Source of the DNA: Actinomycetes bacterium
Lineage (GTDB): Bacteria; Actinomycetota; JAICYB01
Length of the DNA stretch: 64,000 bases
Direction of reading: 5' to 3'
Assembly (NCBI GenBank): GCA_025934435.1
Contig: JAICYB010000003.1
Span: 31,996-95,995 of the forward strand
The translations under genes and the position numbers were made by a program. Shown here in pieces: positions 8,045 to 16,345 of this stretch; position 1 is the first letter of the stretch, and each line of letters starts with the position of its first letter. The notes under the pieces are model-generated. The model made no database searches, had not been told where the DNA came from, and saw nothing but the letters and a program-made list of their open reading frames with translations.

Positions 8045-8899
8045 TTAGTCGGTGAGCAAACCCCACCTTCTCCGGATGGCGGTTTCCGCGCGAGCGAACA
8101 GCAGCGAATCGACCACGATCCCGATGAGCAGGATCACGATCATGGTTGCGATGAGGCCGGGTGCGTCCGAGTTGTCACGGTCGTTCTGCAACACGACGCC
8201 GAGGGACGACCCGAGGAGCACGAGGAGCTCGCCCGCCATCAGCGAGCGCCACGCGAACGCCCACCCTTGCTTCAGTCCGCTGACGAAGCCGGGCAGCGCC
8301 GCCGGGATCACCACGTGGCGATACGAGGAGATTCCTTTCGCACCGAGGACGCGGCCGGCGCGCAGGAGGATCGGCGGGATGTTGTCGACGCCCGAGATGA
8401 GACCGTTCGCGATCGCCGGCGCCGCACCGAGGATGACGACGAAGATGATCGCCGTCTCGGACAAACCGAACAGCAGGATCGCGAACGGGAACCATGCGAT
8501 CGTCGGCATCGTCTGCAGTCCCGTGAGGAGCGAACCGATCGCGGCCCGGACGACCCTGCTCCGCGCGACGAGGATCCCGAGGCCGCTGCCGATCACGACT
8601 GCGATGCCGTAACCGATCGCGGCGCGCCACATGGTGTGCGCCATCGCGTGGAGCAGCAGTCCGCTGCCGATGTCTCTGACCAGGCGAGAGAACACGGGAG
8701 CCGGACCCGGCAGCACGTAGGACGGCTTGACCTTGAGCACCGTCAGCAGCTCCCACGCACCGATGGCGACGACGACCGCCGCGAGCCGCGGCCACGCGCC
8801 CGTCCAGAGGCGACGGGCGGCCGAGGGCGCCGGCTGGACCGGTACGTCGAGCGCGTCGAGACCGGCGATGTCCGCGCTGAAGGCTTCAGTCTGCGGCAT
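8045..8899 (-). CDS. ABC transporter permease (SsuC/TauC/NrtB type)
   Basis: 284 residues with an N-terminal cytoplasmic stretch and about six membrane helices. It has the binding-protein-dependent permease signature near GISSYRHVVIPAALPGFVSGL, the EAA loop that docks on the ATPase. LGILVARSRVVRA and LPTIAWFPFAILLFG are characteristic of nitrate/sulfonate/taurine importers. It overlaps the ATPase gene by 14 bp in the order binding protein, ATPase, permease, so the three form one operon. The exact substrate is not visible. Confidence 0.88.
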   Translation of the reverse strand: MPQTEAFSADIAGLDALDVPVQPAPSAARRLWTGAWPRLAAVVVAIGAWELLTVLKVKPSYVLPGPAPVFSRLVRDIGSGLLLHAMAHTMWRAAIGYGIAVVIGSGLGILVARSRVVRAAIGSLLTGLQTMPTIAWFPFAILLFGLSETAIIFVVILGAAPAIANGLISGVDNIPPILLRAGRVLGAKGISSYRHVVIPAALPGFVSGLKQGWAFAWRSLMAGELLVLLGSSLGVVLQNDRDNSDAPGLIATMIVILLIGIVVDSLLFARAETAIRRRWGLLTD

Positions 8900-9650
8900 G
8901 CGACCTCACCTCCCGGCGCAAGCGGTCGACGATGTGTCCGGCGAGTGCGGCGACGTCCGGCTGATCGAGGTGACGCGGACGCGGCATCGTCACGTCGAAC
9001 GTCTCGACGATGTGTGCGGGGCGCGACGAGAGCACCAGCACCCGGTCCCCGAGCCGCACGGCTTCGCGGACGTTGTGCGTCACGAAGATCGTCGTGAGAT
9101 TCGTCTCCTGCCAGATGCGTTCGAGCTCGTCGTGAAGGAGATCTCGCGTGATCGCGTCGAGCGCGCCGAATGGTTCGTCCATCAAGAGAACGCGCGCGTC
9201 CTGTGCGAGCGCGCGGGCGAGCGCGACGCGTTGGCGCATGCCGCCGGAGAGCTCGTGCGGACGCCGGTCCCCGAAGTCCTCGAGATGCACGACGCCGAGC
9301 AACCGGGCCGCTTCGGATGCGCGGTCGCTCTTCGCTACGCCCCGGAGTCGCAGCGCGAGCTCGATGTTCTGGCGAGCGGTCAGCCACGGGAAAAGAGCGG
9401 CGTCCTGGAACAGCAGTGCGGGACGACCCGAGATCTCGATGCTCCCGTTCTGCGGTTGGTCGAGGCCGGCGATGAGGTTCAGCAGTGTGGTCTTGCCGCA
9501 GCCGGACGCACCCACAAGACACACGAACTCGCCTTCCTTCGCCTCGAGCGACAGACGATCGAGCGCGAAGGTGTGCGATCCCGCGGGTCCGTAGACCTTC
9601 GAGACCTCCTTGACCGACAGAGCTAAGCGCGTCTCGGTCACGACCGTCAT
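8886..9650 (-). CDS. ABC transporter ATP-binding protein (SsuB/TauB type)
   Basis: A 254-residue ABC ATPase. The Walker A motif GASGCGKTT, the signature LSGGMRQR, Walker B VLLMDEPFGALD and the switch His in FVTHN all look intact. FQDAALFPWLTARQNIELAL is a typical Q-loop of the nitrate/sulfonate class. The ATG overlaps the stop of the binding-protein gene by the ATGA pattern, so I reject the longer upstream frame, which lies inside that gene. It should energise the adjacent permease at the inner face of the membrane. Confidence 0.92.
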   Translation of the reverse strand: MTVVTETRLALSVKEVSKVYGPAGSHTFALDRLSLEAKEGEFVCLVGASGCGKTTLLNLIAGLDQPQNGSIEISGRPALLFQDAALFPWLTARQNIELALRLRGVAKSDRASEAARLLGVVHLEDFGDRRPHELSGGMRQRVALARALAQDARVLLMDEPFGALDAITRDLLHDELERIWQETNLTTIFVTHNVREAVRLGDRVLVLSSRPAHIVETFDVTMPRPRHLDQPDVAALAGHIVDRLRREVRSHAAD

Positions 9651-10699
9651 GCTTGCACCGTCGGCTTTCCCGCCGCCGTGAGCGCGTCGTTCAGCACCGA
9701 CACCTCTTCGATACCGCTGATGTTCGACGAGCTGATGAGACCGAGGGCCTTCGCGTTGTCGGCAGACCTCTGGACCGTCGAGATCTCCGGATCCCATGTG
9801 AACGTGAGGTGCTTCCATGCGGAGGCGAGGACGTCCGGCTTCAGGGCCTTGCCTGTGATCTTGGCGATCGCGTTGTTGACCGTCGCTTGTGCGTCGGTCG
9901 GGTTCGCATTCATCGCGTCGATCGCTTCGATGTGAGCCTTCAGGAACTTCTCGACGAGGTCCGAGTGTTCGTCCATGAACGTCTTGCGGACGAGCACTTC
10001 CGTCGTCGCGTACTTTCCGTTCGGCCAGAGTGTTCCTTCGTCGACGAGGACGTGCCCGCCGTCTTCGTACACCAGACGGCTGGCGTACGGCTCGGGAACC
10101 CACGCGCCGTCGATCTTGCCCTGCTTGAAGGTGTCGAGCGTCTGCGAGTTGTCCTGCGGACGGATGGTGACGTCGCCGCCGGTTCCCGTCGTCGTCGTCT
10201 TGAGGCCTTTGCTCTTGAGGAACGTGCGGAGTGCGACGTCCTGCGTGTTGCCGAGTTGCGGCGTCGCGAGCGTTTTTCCCTTGAGTTGCTCGACCGACGT
10301 GATCGAGGACTTCACGACGAGAGCCGCGCCGCCGGACGTAGCACCCGCGATGATGCGGACGGCGTTCGACTTCTGGAAGGCGTTCACCGCGGGGCTCGGT
10401 CCGATGAATGCGATATCGAGGTCGTTGCTGAAGAGCGCCTGGACCTCTTCGGGTCCGGCGTTGAAGCGCGTGACGGCAAGCGTCACGTTGCCGCCCATGT
10501 CTTTCGCGTAGATGCCCTTCTCGAGCGCGTAGAGCGCGGGAGCGTGCGTCAGGTTCGGGAAGTGGCCGAGCCGGACGGTCACATGCGCGCTCGACGAGCC
10601 GGACGAAACCGGCGATGCCGACGGCGTCTTCGAGTTGGCGCACGCGGCGAGCACGGCGAAGGCGGCAACGGTCGCGAGCAAACGGAAGCGGGGCCTCAT
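9647..10699 (-). CDS. ABC transporter substrate-binding lipoprotein (SsuA/TauA type)
   Basis: 350 residues with a lipoprotein signal ending in LAACA (lipid Cys20). The mature part starts as VRLGHFPNLTHAPALYALEKGIY and continues with DIAFIGPSPAVNAF and GASSGGAALVV-like ligand-loop segments, the NMT1/SsuA pattern for sulfonate, taurine or nitrate. An AAGGAG sequence lies about 9 nt upstream of the chosen ATG. An upstream in-frame ATG would add about 60 residues with no export signal. It is the first gene of the operon that continues with the ATPase and permease. The 132-bp gap to the divergent acyl-CoA dehydrogenase gene should hold the operon promoter; I found no convincing -10/-35 pair. Confidence 0.9.
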   Translation of the reverse strand: MRPRFRLLATVAAFAVLAACANSKTPSASPVSSGSSSAHVTVRLGHFPNLTHAPALYALEKGIYAKDMGGNVTLAVTRFNAGPEEVQALFSNDLDIAFIGPSPAVNAFQKSNAVRIIAGATSGGAALVVKSSITSVEQLKGKTLATPQLGNTQDVALRTFLKSKGLKTTTTGTGGDVTIRPQDNSQTLDTFKQGKIDGAWVPEPYASRLVYEDGGHVLVDEGTLWPNGKYATTEVLVRKTFMDEHSDLVEKFLKAHIEAIDAMNANPTDAQATVNNAIAKITGKALKPDVLASAWKHLTFTWDPEISTVQRSADNAKALGLISSSNISGIEEVSVLNDALTAAGKPTVQA

Positions 10700-10831
10700 C
10701 CCTTTGTTCTCCTTGTTGGGAATGTAGATAGAAACAGTGGAGATTGTACCGGGCCCCGTCAAGCCATGCGAACTTTCGGCATCCTGTGGGTACAGAAACG
10801 GCAAACCTCCCGACGCCAGAAGGAGTTCCGG

Positions 10832-12028
10832 ATGGATTTCGCCCTGAGCGAAGAGCAGAAAGAGCTGCAGAAGTGGGCGCACGAGTTCGCCGAGAAGGAG
10901 ATCCGTCCCGTCGCGGGGGCCTACGACGAGACCGAGGAGTTCCCGTGGCCGGTCGTCGCCAAGGCCGCCGAGACCGGCCTGTACGGCTTCGATCTCTACG
11001 CGAACACCATGCTCGCGGACCCCACCGGACTGAACCTGCCGCTCATCATGGAGGAGATCTGCTGGGGCTGCGCCGGCATCGGCCTCGCCATCTTCGGGAC
11101 GGGACTCCCGCTCTCATCGCTCTCCGCCGCCGGCACGCAGGAACAGCTCCTGCGGTGGGCGCCGCGCATGTTCGGCACGCAGCAGGAACCGAAGGTCGCC
11201 GCGTTCTGCGTCACCGAACCGAACGCCGGGTCCGACGTGTCCTCGCTTCGAACGAAGGCTGAGCGGGTCGACGGGGGCTGGGTCCTCAACGGAACGAAGA
11301 TCTTCGCGACGAACGGGGGCATCGCGGACGTCCACATCGTCGTCGCGACGGTCGATCCGACACTCGGCATCCGCGGGCAGGCGAGCTTCATCGTCTCGCG
11401 CGAAGAGAACCAAGGGATCCGTCAGGGGAAGAAAGAGAAGAAGCTCGGGATCCGCGCGTCACACACGGCGGAAGTGATCCTCGAGGACTGCTTCGTCCCG
11501 GACGAACAACTCGTCGGCGGGCAGGAGAAGCTCGACAGCAAGCTCGAGCGCGCCCGCGGCGGTTCGCACGAGCGCGGATCGGTTGCGCTCCGCACCTTCG
11601 AGATCACGCGTCCGCTCGTTGGTTGTCAGGCCGTCGGCATCGCGCGCGCGGCACTCGAGTTCGCCGTCCAATACGCGAAGGAACGGCAGACGTTCGGTAC
11701 GCCGATCGTCCAGTACCAGGGCATCGGCTTCCAGCTCGCGGATATGGCTCTCGAGACGGACGCGGCACGTTTGCTCGTCCATCGGGCGGCGTGGATGGCC
11801 GCGAACGGCCAGCCGTTCACCAAGGCCGAAGGTTCGATGTGCAAGCTGAAGGCGGGCGAGACCGCGGTGCGCGTCACCGAACAGGCGATCCAGGTCCTCG
11901 GCGGCTACGGCTTCATCAAGGACTTCCCGGTCGAGAAGTGGTACCGCGACGCGAAGATCTACACGCTGTTCGAGGGAACGAGCGAGATCCAGCGTCTGGT
12001 GATCTCGCGAGCCCTCGCCGGCGCCTGA
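10832..12028 (+). CDS. Acyl-CoA dehydrogenase
   Basis: 398 residues, standard for the FAD-dependent acyl-CoA dehydrogenase family. MDFALSEEQKELQKWAHEFA is the usual N-terminal helix. FCVTEPNAGSD is the FAD/substrate signature, and QVLGGYGFIKDFPVEKWYRD plus FEGTSEIQRL is the second signature with the catalytic-base region. A short insertion, EENQGIRQGKKEKKLGIRA followed by a KLDSKLERARGGSHERG loop, is longer than in textbook enzymes. An AGAAGGAG sequence 6 nt before the ATG supports the start. It acts in beta-oxidation of fatty or branched acyl-CoA; chain length is unknown. Confidence 0.93.
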   Translation: MDFALSEEQKELQKWAHEFAEKEIRPVAGAYDETEEFPWPVVAKAAETGLYGFDLYANTMLADPTGLNLPLIMEEICWGCAGIGLAIFGTGLPLSSLSAAGTQEQLLRWAPRMFGTQQEPKVAAFCVTEPNAGSDVSSLRTKAERVDGGWVLNGTKIFATNGGIADVHIVVATVDPTLGIRGQASFIVSREENQGIRQGKKEKKLGIRASHTAEVILEDCFVPDEQLVGGQEKLDSKLERARGGSHERGSVALRTFEITRPLVGCQAVGIARAALEFAVQYAKERQTFGTPIVQYQGIGFQLADMALETDAARLLVHRAAWMAANGQPFTKAEGSMCKLKAGETAVRVTEQAIQVLGGYGFIKDFPVEKWYRDAKIYTLFEGTSEIQRLVISRALAGA

Positions 12029-12035
12029 AACGGCA

Positions 12036-12151
12036 CATCCTGGGGGCGTTCCTGTGTCTCTCAGACCCAGGATGCGTCTCGGCGGGTGTATGGCGCCGTG
12101 AAGGACGCATCCTGCACGCGTTTGTCGACTGAACGACACCAGGATGCGTCC
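12036..12151. repeat. Two tandem hairpins between convergent genes
   Basis: The first hairpin has perfect 9-bp arms, CATCCTGGG (12036-12044) and CCCAGGATG (12066-12074). The second has perfect 12-bp arms, GGACGCATCCTG (12103-12114) and CAGGATGCGTCC (12140-12151). The two hairpins share the core AGGATG. The second reaches the stop codon of the AbiEi/DUF559 gene. Being between convergent genes they could be bidirectional terminators, although no T-run follows either stem. Confidence 0.7.
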
Positions 12152-13074
12152 TAACGGGCGTGCTTCCACGACGCCGGACGAAGCCCGAGCACAGCAGCGA
12201 CCGTGCACGCGACATAGACGCGCCGCTCGTGTACGTCGTGCCATGTGAATCGCACCGTCGGTACGCCGCCGAGCATCACGGCGTTGTGGCGGTCGTGGTC
12301 CCGTTGCCATGTATCCAGGTTCGTGTGGGGTATCCGGCCGTCTAATTCGATGGCCAACAACGGATCCTCGTAGGCGAGATCGAAGCGGACGGATCTCCCA
12401 TTCAGCCTCGCCTTGACCTGTCGACGCGGTTCCGGCAATCCGAACTCGCGTAGCAGGTGGATCATGTCGACCTCGAGCGCGCTCTCCGGTGTGCCGTGCT
12501 CCGATCGATCGGTGACGATCTTCCGAAGGACGTGGATCGATCGGCGTCGATCGAAGCGATCCTTCCGAACGAACGCATCTAACCGATCGATGCTCGTCGA
12601 GCGCCGGTTGAGCGCGCGGTCCACGGCGAGGGTCAGGTCCCGCTCTGAGATCGTTCCGGCGATATCGACCAACGTGCGTCCGACAGCCGTGACCGCGACG
12701 CCACCGATCCGGCCGAGGTCGCTCGCCTCGAGCTCTGAGCGATGCGTTCGAACACCCAAGATGCGCCGGCCGTTCTTGAGGGGAACCGTGACATGGACGA
12801 CGTCCGGTGCATCGTCCAACAGGCCGAGCAGTTTCGCGGCCGTCCCGTACGACGCGACGCCGCCGGACCCAAGGATCGCAGCCAAGACGCGCTGCTCGAA
12901 CGAAACGAGAGCCGACGGCGCGCGCAATACCCCAGGGTGAGAGCGGGCCAAGCGGCCCGTCCTCAATCGGTGCTTGACCGCGTCGACGGTCAGCCCGGCC
13001 GCGCGTGCTTGATCGAGCGTCGCTAGCCCGAGCTGGCGGTTGAGGACCTTTTGGAGTGCTTCGTCCGGCGACAT
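12151..13074 (-). CDS. AbiEi-like antitoxin domain fused to DUF559 (Vsr-fold) putative nuclease, copy 1
   Basis: 307 residues. The N-terminal part (about 1-60), with LGLATLDQARAAGLT and a RSHPGVLR strand, matches the winged helix at the start of AbiEi-type type IV antitoxins. The middle contains the VTAVGRTLVDIAG segment common to these proteins. The C-terminal part, with E198, D232, and E243/D245 in AIELDG, follows the D...ExD pattern of DUF559, a family related to very-short-patch-repair endonucleases. No AbiEii toxin adjoins it, so this is a solo gene. A palindrome sits just upstream of the ATG and places the ribosome site AAGGGGA in its 3' arm. A paralogue with the same surroundings lies at 42214-43101. 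Function unknown: defence, repair or regulation are possible. Confidence 0.75.
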   Translation of the reverse strand: MSPDEALQKVLNRQLGLATLDQARAAGLTVDAVKHRLRTGRLARSHPGVLRAPSALVSFEQRVLAAILGSGGVASYGTAAKLLGLLDDAPDVVHVTVPLKNGRRILGVRTHRSELEASDLGRIGGVAVTAVGRTLVDIAGTISERDLTLAVDRALNRRSTSIDRLDAFVRKDRFDRRRSIHVLRKIVTDRSEHGTPESALEVDMIHLLREFGLPEPRRQVKARLNGRSVRFDLAYEDPLLAIELDGRIPHTNLDTWQRDHDRHNAVMLGGVPTVRFTWHDVHERRVYVACTVAAVLGLRPASWKHAR

Positions 13075-13078
13075 GGCG

Positions 13079-13097
13079 TTCCCCTTCGCGAGGGGAA
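13079..13097 (-). promoter_or_regulatory. Hairpin over the ribosome site of AbiEi/DUF559 copy 1
   Basis: Arms TTCCCCT and AGGGGAA (7 bp) enclose a 5-base loop. In the mRNA, read from the minus strand, the 3' side reads AAGGGGAACGCC and then ATG, so the Shine-Dalgarno sequence is inside the stem. The core TTCCCCTTnnCGAGGGGAA recurs in the palindrome upstream of copy 2 at 43097-43133. Confidence 0.6.
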
Positions 13098-13350
13098 GCG
13101 GGTCACATCATCGCTGCGAGTGAGGACACCGGAACGCGGAAGGCTCACGCCGTCCGGGGAGCTGTTCTGCGATCGCCACCAGGGGGGCGGCTCGCGATCG
13201 CAGGACGGCGACTCCCTACTCGGTCGACGTGAGCCCATCCGGCCCAGCACACACCGGCAGTCTCGTCGTCGCCTCACCCCGCGTCTATGTCTTCTTGCAC
13301 AGAAGACCCGCATACTTCACGCTACGGTTTGGTCCACGGGAGGTGATGGC
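13098..13350. other. Intergenic region with inverted repeat
   Basis: No gene is supported here. It contains a perfect 10-bp inverted repeat CTGCGATCGC / GCGATCGCAG (13167-13176 and 13194-13203) around a 17-base loop. The region separates the divergent AbiEi/DUF559 gene and the cyclic-nucleotide-domain gene, so both promoters should lie here. Confidence 0.5.
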
Positions 13351-13788
13351 ATGCCCTTGAAGCGGAAGAGCGGGAACGACCGAAAGGTGCAACTGCTGTC
13401 CAAGGTGTCCCTGTTTCAGGAGTGCAACGCGAAGGAGCTCGCGAAGATCGCGGCCCTTGCGGACGAGATCGAGGTCGACAAGGGAGCCGTCCTGACGAAG
13501 GAAGGCTCACCCGGTCGGGAATGCTTCGTCGTGTCTGAAGGAAAGGCGACGGCGAAGCTCCGCGGGAAGAAGCTCGCGACCTACAAGCCGGGCGACGTGT
13601 TCGGCGAGATGTCGCTGCTCGACAACGAACCTCGTTCGGCAACGATCACCGCCGACACCGACATGGTGCTCTTCGTCGTCGACTCCCGGAGCTTCTGGGG
13701 GCTTTGTGAGGAGGCGCCACCGGTCGCGCGCAAGATCATGAAGTCGATCTCGCAGCGACTCCGTCGGGTCGAGAAGGCGCTGACCTAG
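13351..13788 (+). CDS. Stand-alone cyclic-nucleotide-binding-domain protein
   Basis: 145 residues consisting of one cNMP-binding beta-roll and little else. LLSKVSLFQECNAKELAKIAALADEIEV is the N-terminal helix of the fold. KPGDVFGEMSLLDNEPRSATITAD is the phosphate-binding cassette with its Glu and Arg, so nucleotide binding is plausible. There is no DNA-binding domain. GGGAGG stands about 7 nt before the ATG and fixes the start. It converges with a full Crp/Fnr-type gene, overlapping it by 4 bp. The role is unknown; family members without an effector domain may act by protein contact. Confidence 0.85.
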   Translation: MPLKRKSGNDRKVQLLSKVSLFQECNAKELAKIAALADEIEVDKGAVLTKEGSPGRECFVVSEGKATAKLRGKKLATYKPGDVFGEMSLLDNEPRSATITADTDMVLFVVDSRSFWGLCEEAPPVARKIMKSISQRLRRVEKALT

Positions 13789-14465
13789 AGCGAGCGAGCG
13801 CGGAGGGCGTCCACGTCGAGGACGATGATCGAACGTCGTCCGGTCGTGACCCAGCCTCTGTCGCGGAATTCGCGGAGCGCTTTCGAAACGGCCTCGCGGG
13901 ACGAACCGGTCCAGCCGGCGAGTTCGTCCTGCGTGAGCGACAGCGTGATGCGCACGTTGTCGCCCTCGCTTTCGCCGTAACGGTCCACGAGCTCGAGCAG
14001 ACGACGCGCGACTCGTCCCGGCGTGTCATACGCGCCGAACTCGACGCGTTTGCGATCAGCGTCCCGGAGCTTCCTCGTCATCGTTTGGAGGAGCAGGATC
14101 GCGAGACGTCCGTGTTCGGCGAGGAAGGCGATGAAGCGTTCGGACGGAACGATCAGCGCTTCGATCGGCTCGAGGGCCGAGACGGTCGCCGACCTCGACT
14201 GGCCGTCGATCGCCGAGAACTCGCCGAGGAGATCACCCGGCCCCCGGACGGCGAGGACGACCTCCTTGCCGTCCGCCGTGTAGCTCGAGATCTTCGCGCG
14301 GCCGGACAGCAGCAGGATCACGTGATCGGACGCCTCACCCTCGGTCATGAGGAATGCGCCACGGCGGAAGTTGCGTTTCACGCCACGGGAGATGAGGTCG
14401 TCCATCTCCTTCGGTGCGACGGCCGAGCCGAAGTTGTCCATAAGTAGTTGCCCGACAGAAGTCAC
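13785..14465 (-). CDS. Crp/Fnr-family transcriptional regulator
   Basis: 226 residues from a GTG start preceded by GGGAGGGCTC. The cNMP-binding domain (about 20-125) has [23 protein letters not shown], a well-kept phosphate-binding cassette, and is followed by a long C-helix. The winged helix near 165-205, [25 protein letters not shown], is the DNA-recognition part. No Fe-S cysteines are seen, so a cyclic-nucleotide-type regulator is more likely than an oxygen sensor. It is divergent from arc. A TAGATT box on the minus strand at 14484-14489 lies in the shared promoter region. Confidence 0.9.
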   Translation of the reverse strand: MTSVGQLLMDNFGSAVAPKEMDDLISRGVKRNFRRGAFLMTEGEASDHVILLLSGRAKISSYTADGKEVVLAVRGPGDLLGEFSAIDGQSRSATVSALEPIEALIVPSERFIAFLAEHGRLAILLLQTMTRKLRDADRKRVEFGAYDTPGRVARRLLELVDRYGESEGDNVRITLSLTQDELAGWTGSSREAVSKALREFRDRGWVTTGRRSIIVLDVDALRARSL

Positions 14466-14581
14466 GAGCCCTCCCTGCCCTTGAATCTAACGGGTTCAAC
14501 CGACGGAACCTTCGGAGAGTTCCCAGGAGTCTGTCTTGGGCGTTCATATACTGGGCACCAGGCCTCGAGTCGAAAAGGGTG

Positions 14582-16324
14582 ATGGCGACGAGCGACGAGG
14601 ACCCAAGGGCCGGGCGGTTCGACGACGTCGAGCGGGAGCTGACCGAGCTCCGCGATCAACTTCGCCGCGCGTCCGAGCATCCGTTCCGTCGCGGAGAGAC
14701 GCGCTCCATCCGCCTGCTCGAGGAACGCCTGCGAGAGATCCAGGGACGCCTCGTCCAATCGCTGCAACAGAACGAGCGACTCGTCGGGATGCTGCAGGAG
14801 ACGCGCCAGCAGGTTTCGCTGCTTCGCGAAGAAGTCGAGAAGCTGACGGCGCCGCCGTCCGGCTTCGGCGTCTTCCTCGGCCTCAATCCGGACGGAACCG
14901 TCAACGTCTTCACCGGCGGCCGGAAGCTGCGCGTGAACGTGCATCCGCAGATCGACGCGAAGGGCATCGTCCCCGGACAGGAAGTGATGCTCAACGAGGC
15001 GTTGAACGTCGTCGAGTCGTGCGGATTCGAACAAGCCGGTGAGATCGTGACGATGAAGGAGCTGATCGACGCCGAGCGCGTTTCGATCATCTCCCGCGCG
15101 GACGAAGAACGCATCGCGCTCGTCGGCGACCCGTTGCGCGACGTCACGCTCAAAGCCGGCGACCACCTGCTCTTCGACGCGAAGTCGGGATACGTCCTCG
15201 AGAAGCTTCCGAAGCCGGAAGTCGACGAGCTCATCCTCGAAGAGGTTCCCGACATCTCCTACGAAGATGTCGGCGGTCTCGAGAAGCAGATCGAAGCGGT
15301 GCACGACGCCGTCGAACTGCCGTACATGCACCCGGACTTGTTCGCGGAGCACAAGCTCCGTCCGCCGAAGGGTGTGTTGCTCTACGGACCGCCGGGCTGT
15401 GGCAAGACGCTTATCGCCAAGGCCGTCGCGAACTCGCTCGCGAAGCGCGTCGCGGAGAAGACGGGTCGCCCGGACGCGAAGAGCTACTTCCTGAACATCA
15501 AGGGACCGGAGCTCCTCAACAAGTACGTCGGTGAGACCGAGCGGCAGATCCGGTTGATCTTCCAGCGTGCGAAAGAGAAGTCGACGGAGGGCGTGCCCGT
15601 GATCGTCTTCTTCGACGAGATGGACTCACTGTTCCGCACGCGAGGCACGGGCATCTCGTCGGACATGGAAGCGACGATCGTCCCGCAGTTGCTCGCGGAG
15701 ATCGACGGTGTCGAGTCGCTGCGCAATGTGATCGTGATCGGTGCGTCCAACCGTGAAGACCTGATCGACCCGGCGATCCTTCGTCCCGGTCGTCTCGACG
15801 TGAAGATCCGCATCGACCGTCCGGACGAGGAGGCCGCGCGCCAGATCTTCAAGATCTACCTCGAGCCCGACCTGCCGTTCCACGAAGAGGTCATCGCGGC
15901 CGCCGGCGGCTCGGCGGAGAACGCGTGTGCGACGCTGATCGATCAGGTCGTCGAGAAGATGTACGCGACGGGTGATGAGAACCGGTTCCTCGAAGTCACC
16001 TACATCTCAGGCGACAAAGAGGTCATGTACTTCAAGGACTTCTCGTCGGGCGCGATGATCGATTCGATCGTGCAGCGCGCGAAGAAGGCGGCGATCAAGC
16101 GCTTCCTCGATCATGAGGAACGGGGGATCAAGTCCGACGATGTGCTCGACGCGATCCACGCCGAGTACAAGGAGAACGAGGACCTCCCGAACACGACGAA
16201 CCCCGACGACTGGGCCCGTATCTCCGGGAAGAAGGGCGAGCGGATCGTGTTCGTCCGCACGCTGATGGGCGAAGGCCGGGAGCACCGTCCCGTCGAGACG
16301 ATCTCCCCCGGCCAGTATCTGTAA
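14582..16324 (+). CDS. arc: Proteasome-associated AAA ATPase (ARC/Mpa)
   Basis: About 580 residues. An N-terminal coiled coil (about 10-90) binds Pup in characterised homologues. Two OB-fold segments follow (about 95-210, including GTVNVFTGG). The AAA+ module has Walker A GPPGCGKT at 269-276 and Walker [11 protein letters not shown] with Asp345-Glu346. The protein ends in GQYL, the C-terminal motif that docks into the proteasome alpha ring. The start could be the ATG at 14582 or the GTG one codon earlier. A TATACT box at 14547-14552 may be the -10. It is the first gene of arc-dop-pup and feeds pupylated proteins into PrcAB. Confidence 0.96.
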   Translation: MATSDEDPRAGRFDDVERELTELRDQLRRASEHPFRRGETRSIRLLEERLREIQGRLVQSLQQNERLVGMLQETRQQVSLLREEVEKLTAPPSGFGVFLGLNPDGTVNVFTGGRKLRVNVHPQIDAKGIVPGQEVMLNEALNVVESCGFEQAGEIVTMKELIDAERVSIISRADEERIALVGDPLRDVTLKAGDHLLFDAKSGYVLEKLPKPEVDELILEEVPDISYEDVGGLEKQIEAVHDAVELPYMHPDLFAEHKLRPPKGVLLYGPPGCGKTLIAKAVANSLAKRVAEKTGRPDAKSYFLNIKGPELLNKYVGETERQIRLIFQRAKEKSTEGVPVIVFFDEMDSLFRTRGTGISSDMEATIVPQLLAEIDGVESLRNVIVIGASNREDLIDPAILRPGRLDVKIRIDRPDEEAARQIFKIYLEPDLPFHEEVIAAAGGSAENACATLIDQVVEKMYATGDENRFLEVTYISGDKEVMYFKDFSSGAMIDSIVQRAKKAAIKRFLDHEERGIKSDDVLDAIHAEYKENEDLPNTTNPDDWARISGKKGERIVFVRTLMGEGREHRPVETISPGQYL

Positions 16325-16331
16325 GTCCCCG

Positions 16332-16337
16332 TAGACT
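16332..16337 (+). promoter_or_regulatory. Candidate -10 box for dop, leaderless spacing
   Basis: TAGACT ends 8 nt before the dop ATG. Initiation at the usual distance from a -10 would begin the mRNA at or next to the start codon. No clear -35 was found. Confidence 0.4.
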
Positions 16338-16345
16338 GGCCGTCC

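Noticed and set aside
10740..10831. N-terminal extension of the acyl-CoA dehydrogenase through the intergenic region
   Set aside because: A good ribosome site and the family's normal first helix start at 10832; the upstream frame lies antisense to the binding-protein gene.
12036..12151. Small CRISPR array or IS end
   Set aside because: The repeated AGGATGCGTC words are inverted hairpin arms, not direct repeats with equal spacers, and no cas or transposase gene is present.
14462..15352. Long open frame antisense to arc (296 codons)
   Set aside because: It mirrors the third-position GC of arc, has no recognisable domain and no ribosome site. Arc itself is complete.
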